A DNA stretch of 64,000 bases. Origin: Procambarus clarkii (Eukaryota; Arthropoda; Malacostraca; Decapoda; Cambaridae). Where the stretch lies: NCBI RefSeq assembly GCF_040958095.1, contig NC_091209.1, forward strand, positions 8,997,330 to 9,061,329, read 5' to 3'. A program made the translations under genes and the position numbers. Below the pieces are notes generated by a model that worked only from the letters and a program-made list of their open reading frames with translations, made no database searches and was not told where the DNA came from. Position 1 is the stretch's first letter. Every line of letters starts with the position of its first letter. This document shows, one piece after another, positions 54,740 through 64,000 of the stretch.

Positions 54740-55020
54740 CTCGCCTAATTGTACTCGCCTAATTGTGCTTGCGGGGGTTGAGCTCTGGCTCTTTGGTCCC
54801 GCCTCTCAACCGTCAATCAACAGGTGTACAGGTTCCCGAGCCTATTGGGCTCTATCATATTTACACTTGAAACTGTGTATGGAGTCAGCCTCCACCACAT
54901 CACTTTCTAATGTATTTAATTTGTCAACCACTCTGACACTAAAAAAGTTCTTTCTAATATCTCTGTGGCTCGTTTGGGCACTCGGTTTCCACCTGTGTCC
55001 CCTAGTGTGTGTGCCCCTTG
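54740..55020 (-). pseudogene. CR1-like LINE 3' fragment nested in ORF1
   Basis: Minus strand: HRWKPSAQTSHRDIRKNFFS, VRVVDKLNTLESDVVEADSI, HSFKCKYDRAQ, then a stop. It is homologous to 14104-14284 and longer at its N-terminal side. It is bounded by tctg and tg/g microsatellites. Confidence 0.8.
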
Positions 55021-55071
55021 TGTTATATAGCCTGCATGTGTGTGTGTGTGTGTGTGGGGGGGGGGGGGGGG
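55021..55071. repeat. (TG)n plus poly(G)
   Basis: A TG tract then about 18 G, at the right boundary of the nested fragment. Confidence 0.93.
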
Positions 55072-55074
55072 TTC

Positions 55075-55800
55075 AACGCCGTCTTCGCCACGGCTGCACT
55101 CGCACGATCCCTTCCCATACTCGTATGTACAACGCCTTGTTTGGTCCTGCTACATGGGCTAAATACTTTTAACTCCAACATCTGGATTCTACTCCTGACA
55201 ATTTCTCCCTCCATAAACACCTTGTTGATTCGGTAGATGCCTCTGTTACTATTAACCCCACCAAGCTTGGTACATGTCATCGATGATCCTTATCAAGATG
55301 CAGCTACCAGCTTAGCCGCATTGTCCTGTATTGGGAAACGCTCGATTAAATGCCAGTGTTGGCACTGTTATCCTCCCGCACCATGTTGCAACTGGTGTTA
55401 GGGACCAGAAAAACTGCCACGAGGATATTAAACATGTCCATGAAGCCCAAGGCCATTCTGTCTTCCACGTGGACAAGTTTACTCGACCCCCTCGTGGTCG
55501 TCGCCGTCAGCCTCTTCGAGTTGTGAAAATCACCTTTGATAGTAGGGCCCTTCTGCCCTCTATAATTCTTGCTGGTGCCAGATGCTCCGTTCAGGAGTAC
55601 ATTCCCTCTCCTAGACTATGCAATAAATGCTGGAAGTTTGGGCATAATGCCCTGAAATGCACAAGTACTGTGTATCTATGCCCCATGTGTGGGGACGATG
55701 ATCACTCTTAAGTCCGAGTGCACTTCTCCCCAGGCCCGCTGCTTCAATTGCGGTGACGCCCACTCTACCTTCTCCCGCTCGTGTATACACTAGAAACTCG
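55075..55800 (+). pseudogene. I-like LINE ORF1, C-terminal part with zinc knuckles
   Basis: RRLRHGCTRTIPSHTRMYNA and LFGPATWAKYF resume the ORF1 homology. Further on, a frame gives RVVKITFDSRALLPS and then knuckle 1 CNKCWKFGHNALKC (55619-55660, perfect C-x2-C-x4-H-x4-C), CPMCGDDDHS and CFNCGDAHSTFSRSC. Typical role: RNA-binding gag-like protein. Several stops and shifts make it non-functional. Confidence 0.83.
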
Positions 55801-56595
55801 AGGAAGCCGTCCTCAACTTGAAACACCGGGATCGTCTGTCTTTTCCTGAAGTGAGACTCCAAGTTTGCCGTCTCGCCCCTTTCGCTGGCGTATCTTATGC
55901 TCGCGTGTTGCGTTCTATCTCTCCTTGTCCTTCCCACCTTACTCAGTCTTACGACCGTTTCCAGGCCTTAGACCCGAACCCCCGAACTAGACCTTAGACG
56001 CCCTCCGCCGCCTCCCCTGTTCCTTTACATTCCGTCCTGAAGGGTCCCCCTCCTGGTTCTCCATCTGAAGTTTCCCCCCTTCCTACCCAGTCTGCCATGT
56101 CTCCTGTGTCTTCTTTCCCATCTCCCTCCGTTCCTTGTTCTCATCCCTTTCCCCAGTCTCTTGGCCCTGTCTGTCTTGTCCATCATTCTCCCAGCAATCT
56201 TCATGTTGTTCGTTCCCGTTTTTCTTCTCCTGTTGAGACAATTGAGTCTGTCGCCCAGTACGTTGTTACTGGAACACCTGTCTCTTTGAGTCAGAAACGT
56301 AAGCCTGGCCTCTCTCCTTCCTCCTACCCTGCAGGTAAGAAGGCACCTCTTTCTTCCTCGCGCCCCCCCCCCTACCTCCAGCTGTCCTTGACCGCCCCTC
56401 TCGGTTATCTCCTCCTCCGGACCCTGCCCGTCTGCCTCTGGTCTGTCTTCCCGCTCCCTTCACTCATGCCTTACTCAATTTACCCATGTCCCCCTAATCC
56501 TGACTTCTCTGACCCTGATCCTGAGCTTATTTAATATGCTGTGTTCTTCTTTCCCTTTGTTTCTTCATTGTTGCTGTCATTTCTCCTTTTTGACA

Positions 56596-58257
56596 ATGTC
56601 TATTCTTCATTGGAATATTCGTGGCTTTTATGCCAACTTCCATGAACTCCAACTTCTGATTACTCAAATTTTCATCAATTTGTGTCTGTCTCCAGGAGCC
56701 GATGCTTGGTGCTCGTCCTGGTCACTTTCGTGGTAATTCATTTTTCTCTCCCTCCGTCCCCTTCTTTTGCTGGAGGCCATAACTCTACTGCTCTCTTGAT
56801 TCGTACTGATATTCCCTTCGTTCAGTCGCCTTTCCAATGTTCTGCGGTCCATATATTTGTGAGTAAATGGTATACAGTTTGTTCCATTTATCTCCGCCCC
56901 AAATGTCCAGCTTTCTCTTCCTGAACTTAAGCACCTGTTGGACTCCTTACCAGAGCCTGTGCTCCTGTTGGGTGATTTCAACTGTCGAAATACTCTTTGG
57001 GGTGATGTTCTGACAAACACCCGAGATCGCCTTCTCGAACCATTCGTCTTCTCTTCTTCCCTGTCTCTCCTGAATTCTGGTGAACCCACTCATGTGGACT
57101 CAAGAACTCGCACCCTTTCCTGTCTTGATCTTTCTCTGTGCTCGTCGTCTCATGGTCATTAGTGGTCATAAGTGATCATTTCCACATCCTCATTACCGTT
57201 TTCTTTTTTCACCCTCCCCTTTCCTTTCCTAGGTGGCGGTTTGCCAAGGCTGACGAACCTATTCACCCTCCGTGCTTTTCTCCGACCTCTCCACTCTGCC
57301 TCTCCCTCGCGCCCTTTTCCTTTTTCATGACACCGTCTTCGATGCTGCCCTCCGTTCTATTCCTCGCTCTACCTCTAGGGGGACGCGGCAGTGCGTTCCC
57401 TGGTGGAATGCTGACTGTGCTCCGGCTGTCCGCTGTAAGCGAGTATCCTGGATGAAATACCGGCACCGGCAGACAGCTGATTCATTTTTGTTTCGAGAGG
57501 CAAATGTGATGGCCCATAGGACCATCCGTACAGCTAAATGTGAGAGTTGGAAATCATGTTTCCATCATTACGTCCGATATTCCTCTACCGCCGATCTGAA
57601 AGAAAATCTGCAAGATAGCGGGTAAGTTCGTTCCAGATGTCTCACCAGTCCTTTACCCCTGATGGTACTCTTGTGGTGGACCCAGTGCAGGTCTCAATCA
57701 AACTGGGTTCCCACTTTTCGACTGTTAGCTCTGGTTCTCATCTTCCTCAATCCTTCCTTCCTTCATATGCCCGTTCTTGAATCTCATCCCTTAGATTTCC
57801 GCACTCATCTCCGCCTTCCCTATAACGATCCCTTCTCTCTCTCTCTCTTTTTTCTTTCTTTATCTTTCTCTCTATCTATCTTTCTCTTTCTTTGTCTTTC
57901 TTTCTCTCTCTTTTTCTCTCTTTATATATCTCTTTATCTCTTTCTCTTTATATCTCTTTCTCTTTACATCTCTATCTCTCTCTCTTTATCTCTCTTTATC
58001 TCTCTCTTTATCTCTTATCTGTCTCTTTTTCTGTCTCTTTCTTTCTCTTTCTTTCTCTGTCTTTCTTTCTCTCTGTCTGTCTCTTTCTCTCTGTCTGTCT
58101 CTTTCTCTCTGTCTGTCTCTTTCTCTCTGTCTGTCTCTTTCTCTCTGTCTGTCTCTTTCTCTCTGTCTGTCTCTTTCTCTCTGTCTGTCTCTTTCTCTCT
58201 GTCTGTCTCTTTCTCTCTGTCTCTTTCTCTCTGTCTGTCTCTTTCTCTCTGTCTCTT

Positions 58258-58298
<41 letters not shown>

Positions 58299-60600
58299 GA
58301 ACTTCTGTCTGCCCTGCCCTTCTACGGCAACGGGCTCAGATGACATTCATTATAAGATGCTTCACCATCTCCCTCCTTGCACGTTTCAGTATTTACAGAG
58401 TCTGTACAACGGCTCATTGGCGTTGTACTCTCTATTTGGAAACCAGGGTCTCTCGGGACATTCCTTAAGGACTTCCGCCCTATTGCCCTTAAGAGTTGTC
58501 CGCAAACTTGAACGAATGGTCAATGTTCGTCTGATGTCGTTCTTGGAACGCTTCCACCACCTCAACCCCTTCTCAATTAGGTTTTCGCAAGTGGTATAGG
58601 ACGACTGATGTCCTGGTGAACTTGGAGGTCAATATTCGTACTGCTTTTGCTGCGAAGACCTCCGTTGTTGCTGTCCTTTTTGACCTGGAAAAGGCTTACG
58701 ACACTACCTGGAGATACCATATTCTGTCCCAACTTCGTTTTTTTGGCTTTCGTGGTAATCTCCCTCCCTTTCTCTAAAGCTTCCCCTCTCGTCGTTCCTT
58801 TCGAGTGAGGCTTGGTGCCACTTTCTCTGCCTCTTGAACACTACTTCCTAGTGCACAAGAGAACTGCTTAGTGTTCTGAGCACTACTCTCTTTCTGGTTG
58901 CCCTCAATGGTCTTCTTTCCTCTCTTCTGGCGTCTTCTCTGCTCTCTATGTCGAAGATCTTACCATCTTCTGTTGAGGTGATGATTCACCTCTCCTTCAA
59001 CAGCGGCTACAATTGCGATTGATGCCATGCATTCTTGGGCCACCGATCATGGCTTCAAAATCTCTGCAATTAAAACTTATGCTACGACTTTTACTCGGAA
59101 ATATGCCGTTCTTCGTCCCTCTGTCACTTTATGGTCATCCCCTTGAGTACAAGGATTCCGCGAAGCTTTTGGGGTTAATCTTTGACACTCGTTTGTCTTG
59201 GTCGCTCCATATCTCTTACCTCCGAGTTGAATGCTCTAAGGCCCTTAACCTACTTAAGGTTTTGTCCCATACTTCTTGGGGCGCGGATAGGCGCACGCTT
59301 CTCTTTACATTCCTCTCTCATCCTGTCTTAACTCGACTATGGTTGCCCTGCTCACTCGTCTGCTTCTCCTTCTACTCTTCGTTGTCTTGATGCTTTGCAA
59401 CATACTGGGTTGTGTCTCGGCTCTGGTGCCTTTCGTTCGACTCCTACCCTCAGCTTGTATACGTTGACACTGGTTTCTCCTCTCTCCAGAACCGTCGTGA
59501 TCGTTACAGTCTTCGCTACCTTGTGCGGTCCTTACAACATCCTCACACTCGCCTATGTCGTGCTTTGACTTTTCCCCCTCCTGTAGTTCCTGTTCCTCTT
59601 CACCTCCTCCCTCTTCCTTTCCGGTTGTCTCGCTTGCAAAGTTCTTTCGGTTTGTGTTTTCAATTTTTCTCCTCGTGTTGTTCCGTCCTTGCCCCCGTGG
59701 AGGGTCCTCCTTCCTAAATTTTGTAAATACCTGACTCGCATTACTAAAGCTTTTACCCTACCTACAATTTTGAAACGCCTTTTCCTTGAACACTTTTCTT
59801 CACACTATCACTCCATTTCCATCTCATTGATGGGTCTAGTCTGCAGACGATGTAGGCTACTCTGTTGTTTTTCTGACCATACCGATATGTCACCTGCCTC
59901 TGGAGACTAGCATCTTCACTGCAGAACTCTATGCTCTTTGTCTACTACTTTCTCGCTGTCATTCCTCCTTTGTCGTTGTAGTAGACTCTCGCAGTGCCCT
60001 CATGGCTCTGGACTCCTTTAATCTAGTCCATCCGGTGGTAGTCGAGATTCAACATTGGCAGTTTTTTTTATCTCCAGTAGATTTAAAACGGTAAAACTTT
60101 GCTGGGTTCCCAGCTATATTGGTGTCTCTTCAAATGAGCGTGCGGATGCTGCCGCTAAGGAAGCTATCCACACTTGTCCCATCTCCCGTATAGGTATTCC
60201 TTATTCCGACTTTTACCCAGTTATTTGTTCCTCCATCCTTGCCCTTTGGTAGGGTGGTTGGTCGTTTGGTATTGGTAACAAACTGCATGCTCTTAAGAGT
60301 AGTGTGTCCCTGTGGCCATCCTCCTACCACCGTAACCAGCGGTGGGAAACGGCTCTGGCGAGGTTGCATATTGGCCATACATGCTCAACTCATGGACACT
60401 AATGGAGTGCCGCCCTGCTCCTTATTGTCCAAACTGCATTGTCCCTCCTACAGTCATGCACACTCTTGTTGAATGTCTTGACTTCCAGGACGTGTGTGAG
60501 TCTTGCTTTCCGACCATCCCTTGTGGTCACTTGTCCCTCGATAGAATTCTTGGTGAATTGGATCGAATATCTTTGATGTCGTTCGCCTTGTGAGTTTCTG
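56596..60600 (+). pseudogene. I-like LINE ORF2 (APE-RT-RNase H), broken
   Basis: ATG at 56596 opens MSILHWNIRGFYANFHELQL, the start of an AP-endonuclease domain; LLGDFNCRNTLWGD (56970-57010) is its DFN block. RT: motif A region VAVLFDLEKAYDTTW (58668-58712), then YVEDLTIFC (58947-58973) where YVDD is expected. RNase H: FTAELYAL, VVVDSRSALMALDSF, then LCWVPSYIGVSSNERADAAA. C-terminal: the RRWETALARLHIGHT-like block and CPNCIVPPTVMHTLVECLDF (HTxxECxD). Many stops and frameshifts. Normal role: target-primed reverse transcription. Confidence 0.85.
57832..58298. repeat. TC-rich tract with 18-bp subrepeat inside the RT domain
   Basis: Polypyrimidine: first TTTC/TCTTTA words, then about ten copies of tctgtctctttctctctg (58070-58260), then TCTG and TC. 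LINE coding resumes at the gtctgccctgcccttctacg sequence, so it is an expansion within the copy. Confidence 0.93.
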
Positions 60601-60715
60601 TTCTTATATTAGCATTCTTAGTGATATATAGTGCCGTCTGATTATTCCACACATTTGAGGGTGCTGCATAGCCTTCTCAGCTTGGTGCCTTCATTTTGAT
60701 AATTACTTACTTACC

Positions 60716-61690
60716 CTCATGGAGGGTCCCTTTTTGTAAATTTTTGTAAATCCTTGACCCCACGTGACAAGCTTTTAACCCTCCTACAGTTTTAAAATGC
60801 CGTTTCCTTGCACACTTTCCTTCCCACTCCATTTCCAACTTCACAGATGAGTCCAAGTCTGACAACGGTGTAGGATACTGTTGTATTTCCTGACTACACC
60901 TATGTGTCACCTACCTCCAGAGACTAGCATCTTCATGGCAGACCTTTATGCTATTGTATATGCTCTTCAAGTGCTTTCTCGCTGTCAATCTTCCAATGTT
61001 TTTTTAGTTGACTCTTGCAGTGCCCTCATGGCTGTGGAGTTCTTTAATCCTGTCGATCCAGTGGTAGTCGAAATTCAACAGTGGCTGTTTATTTCTAGCA
61101 GATTTAAGACAGTAGAGTTTTGCTGGATTCCTAACCATATTGGTTTCCTTAAATAAGTGTGCGGACGCTGCCGCTAGGGAGGCTATCCGCACTTGTCCCA
61201 TCTCCCATAAATTTTTTTTTATTGTCTTCTCGGTTATTCATTCCTTAATCCTTGCCCGTTGGTCTTCTGTTACAGGTAACAAGCTGCATGTTCTTAAGGG
61301 TAGTGTCTCCATGGCCTTCCTCTTACCACCATAACCGGCGATGGGAAACGGCTCTGGCGAGGTTACGCATTGCCCATACACGCTTAACTCACGGGCACTT
61401 AAGGAGCAGGGCGGTGCTCTATTATTGTCCAAACTGCATTGTCCCTCTCACAGTCGTGCATATCCTTGTTGAATGTCCTGACTTACAGGATGTCCCTGTG
61501 TCTTGCTTCCCGACTGTCCCTCGGTGTCAATTGTCCCGCGATAGAATCCTTGGTGAATCGGATAACTTTGCAATCGTTCATCTTATGCGCTATAGTTCAC
61601 ATATTAGTATCCTTAGTGATATTTAGCGCCTTTTGAATATCGAGCACTTTCGATGGTGCTACATAGCCTTCCTGGCTTGGTGTCCCGGCT
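60716..61690 (+). pseudogene. I-like LINE 3' end, copy 2 (5' truncated)
   Basis: Repeats the sequence from about 59697 to the 3' end: ctcatggagggtccc, RNase H pieces VDSCSALMAVEFFN and NKCADAAAREAIRTCPIS, then CPNCIVPLTVVHILVECPDL and the 3' UTR cgatggtgctacatagcctt. It directly follows copy 1 in the same orientation. Confidence 0.85.
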
Positions 61691-62867
61691 TATATATTAA
61701 GAGGTGATTACACTGGTAAGGATATATGTCTTAAGTTGTTTAAAGTGGCACGAAAATGGTGCAAAAATAATAAGACTAATAATAAACAGCCCTTCAAATC
61801 TGTTGCAAAGCTCTTCTGTAATACCTCATATATGAAATATATTAGTATCAGTAAAAAGCAAACCTTCAGTGTAAAATGACAAATACATAAATGTTGCAAT
61901 GCAAACAAAAAAATTAGCTAGCTGTCATTACAATAAGGTGTACATGTTAGATATAATTGTAGCTATAAACTCGCAGGTAGTTATGTACATTTAAAAATTA
62001 AATATATAAATTCGCAGCCTTCAGCAGTAAAAATAAAAACCAAAGCCAGCATTGATGCATGTGCACGACCACACAAACACGACCACTCCAGAGTCTCCTG
62101 TCCAAATGCTGTAGTATGCTCTCATCACCAGGAAAGCAAAACCAACGACTTGGCAAAGGACCCTGTGCTAGCTAAGAGGTTATGGGACGCAAGTGAGCGA
62201 CTAGTGAAGATGAAACCAGAGGAGACGCACTGCTAGACACCCACCACCACCACCACCACCACCTGCATGCACCCAAACACACTACTTGCCACCTGCTAGC
62301 ATCAATTATTGGCAAGTTTAAACCACCACCTCATAACAGGAGATATTATCATATTTCTGATTACTTGGGGTAAAGTTAAGAATTGTATAATTTAGTGTTT
62401 TGTGATTTTGTTGAATACCAATTATTTGGTATTTGGCCAAATACTATGACCACAAAATGCCTCCTCTTTAAATGTTCAGTTTTCATTGGTAGCTTGTTTA
62501 CAATTAGCGAGATCGAAATTTGAGACGAATGCCTTCACTTGCTAATATACCTTGTAAATGCTGTAAATTGTTTTTGTAATTGAATTCCACTACTCCCTAA
62601 GCTTCCAATGTGTGAATATAAACAAATAAGTATCAGAGTCCCCCTGAACACACACTCTCAGGTGTCGCCCAATTTTACCCTGGGCTTTCACCTCGTCAAG
62701 GAGCAGCCAATAAAATAAAAATATAATTTTTCACCACCTATACTACTAACACCAGCAGAGCACACACGGGAGTCACCCGGTAATGGACTTAAATATGGTG
62801 AAAGGGCTCAACGTCGTACTTCTAGGGATTTGGCTCAGAACTGGTCTATTGTCAATAATATACACCT
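61691..62867. other. Unassigned AT-rich stretch
   Basis: About 1.2 kb without a gene. A small (CCA)n lies at 62241-62262. Confidence 0.55.
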
Positions 62868-63406
62868 TAACTGTCCCTCTCACTGTCTGGACCGTTGCCG
62901 CCGTGAGGGGGGGCTTGGTGGGCAGCTGCCGGAGTGTGATGCTCCATGGGTCAGTCCTCTGTCCTTTTGCATCCTTATGCTCCTGCTGCTGCATTTACTA
63001 ATTTTCCAGACCCCTTTTCCTTTTCCTCGTGTTTCATTGTTCTCCCCATCTTCTCCTATCAAATTGTCATTTTTCTGCCGACCTTTTGCTTGTTTTGATC
63101 ATTCTTTCGACCTTCTTTTTGTTTTGATGCCCGCGTGTTTGAGGAGGCATAATCTTGCACTTGTAGAACTGTAGTACCCAACGTCTCGAGCGAGGGGAAC
63201 CTTTTATTGTCAATCCTCCTTTCGTCACTGAACCCACTCTAGACGGACTCACGGTTTTTAAGGTGTTTGTGGGGCGTATACTCAACGCACCCCTGGGGGG
63301 CCCCGGCAAGATCGGCGGTAGCTTCTTGTTGGGTGTCCTGCCTCTAATTGTGGCTCCATGGTGGGTGTGGGGGCACATTCGTGAGTGAATTCTTTCTTTC
63401 GTCAAG
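62868..63406 (+). mobile_element. I-like LINE copy 3, 5' UTR
   Basis: Starts near ccctctcactgtctggaccg and runs to the ORF1 ATG. Its first ~230 bp match the isolated copy at 31158-31390. GC content rises before ORF1. Confidence 0.75.
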
Positions 63407-64000
63407 ATGATTACCCCTGCTTCGGCTTCTTCTGGTTTACCTTCTCAGGCTCGTGGGGTGGGCGACCAAGCCCCCGAGTCGGTCCGTATTGGAAGACCGG
63501 GCTCTGTAGCCTCCGCTGCATTGGGCCCCGACCTTGCTCCTCCTTTGGCCTCTCTGACTCCTTCCTCTGGCTCCCCTCCCTCCTCTGTGGTTGGGTCGAG
63601 CCCCAAGCCCCCAGTGGTGACTACCTCGTCCCCTGGCGTGGCTCCTTCTCTAGTTGTAACTACTGCGCCTTTTAACCCCTCTCTCTCTGGGGGTTCTCAC
63701 TGCCGTCTTCGTCACGGCCGCCCTCGCTCGATTCCTTCCAGTTCTGCTACCTATCATGCCTTGTTTGGTCCCGCTTCGTGGGCCAAATATTTTGATCTCC
63801 TCCCTCTTGATTCTGCACCTCCTGACGATTTCTCCCTCCATCGACATCTCATTGATTCCGTGGATGCCTCCATTACTTTCAACCCCACTCGTCTCGGTAC
63901 ACGTGTCGTTGCTGCTCCTTCTCAGGATGCTGCTTCCCGCTTGGCTGCCTTATCCTGCCTTGGCGAGACCCCCGTTCGGGTCTCGAAGAACGTTCAGTTG
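63407..64000 (+). CDS. I-like LINE ORF1 (gag-like), intact so far, runs off window
   Basis: ATG at 63407 opens 198 codons with no stop up to the window end. The N-terminal ~90 residues are Pro/Ser/Thr/Ala-rich (SASSGLPSQARGVGDQAPES). A conserved block follows: CRLRHGRPRSIPSSS, YHALFGPASWAKYFDLLPLD, FSLHRHLIDSVDASITFNPT. The decayed equivalent at 54477-55300 confirms the frame. Expected function: nucleic-acid-binding ORF1 protein of a LINE ribonucleoprotein; the zinc knuckles would lie beyond the window. This copy looks younger than copy 1. Confidence 0.82.
   Translation, partial: MITPASASSGLPSQARGVGDQAPESVRIGRPGSVASAALGPDLAPPLASLTPSSGSPPSSVVGSSPKPPVVTTSSPGVAPSLVVTTAPFNPSLSGGSHCRLRHGRPRSIPSSSATYHALFGPASWAKYFDLLPLDSAPPDDFSLHRHLIDSVDASITFNPTRLGTRVVAAPSQDAASRLAALSCLGETPVRVSKNVQL

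Larger units (their letters stand above)
54025..60715 (+). mobile_element. I-superfamily LINE, decayed copy 1
   Basis: Order on the plus strand: a possible 5' region (54025-54476), ORF1/gag (54477-54700 and 55075-55800), ORF2 with AP endonuclease, RT and RNase H (56596-60600), and a 3' UTR ending near 60715. RNase H downstream of RT places it in the I group (I, Nimb, R1, LOA and relatives). Frameshifts and stops are frequent. A CR1-like fragment with a tgtc microsatellite interrupts ORF1, and a TC-rich tract interrupts RT. The 5' boundary is uncertain. Confidence 0.85.

Noticed and set aside
57662-58599. Ser/Leu/Phe-rich frames of 212 and 235 codons
   Set aside because: They read through the TC-rich tract inside the decayed LINE RT domain and are not genes.

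Overview
The window looks like eukaryotic, arthropod-type genomic DNA, most likely a decapod crustacean such as a crayfish. The reasons are a gene with GT-AG introns, very dense microsatellites and minisatellites, many tRNA-headed SINEs sharing one body, Penelope-like elements, and I-, CR1- and RTE-like LINE debris. There are no operons, prokaryotic features or CRISPR arrays. The species assignment is inference; no search could be run.

Layout. 1-14770: simple repeats and minisatellites (a CA tract, 20/21-bp, 21-bp, 33-bp, 20-bp, 20-bp and 97-bp arrays) interspersed with SINEs and a foldback element. 14771-15270: a 500-N assembly gap. 15271-26580: an 11.3-kb GC-rich array built on an 18/21-bp CAG-rich unit, with kilobase-scale higher-order duplication. 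26581-34420: ordinary non-coding DNA with SINEs, dispersed repeats, an isolated LINE 5' UTR copy and one small unassigned ORF. 34430-38315: a nest of Penelope-like element pieces in both orientations (RT with a broken YVDD box, GIY-YIG endonuclease, repeated termini with a possible degenerate hammerhead fold) plus a TIR element. 39480-52284: the one convincing host gene, an eight-exon retinol-dehydrogenase-like short-chain dehydrogenase of 310 residues on the + strand. Its introns 3 and 4 hold two large minisatellites, foldback elements, SINEs and LINE debris. 54470-61690: a decayed I-superfamily LINE (gag with zinc knuckles; APE, RT, RNase H) interrupted by a CR1-like fragment and an expanded TC-rich tract, followed by a second 3'-end copy. 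62868-64000: a third copy with an intact start of ORF1 that runs off the window.

How the parts work together: only the dehydrogenase gene is a plausible cellular function (NADP(H)-dependent retinal/retinol or related carbonyl chemistry at a membrane). Everything else is repeat biology. The LINEs plausibly mobilise the SINEs. Foldback and TIR elements are non-autonomous. The long open frames in the arrays come from period-3 repeats and are not supported as genes. The most interesting signals are the hammerhead-like fold in four Penelope-like termini, the inverted SINE pair flanked by one 10-bp direct repeat, two different tRNA heads on one SINE body, and the multi-level structure of the 11-kb array.
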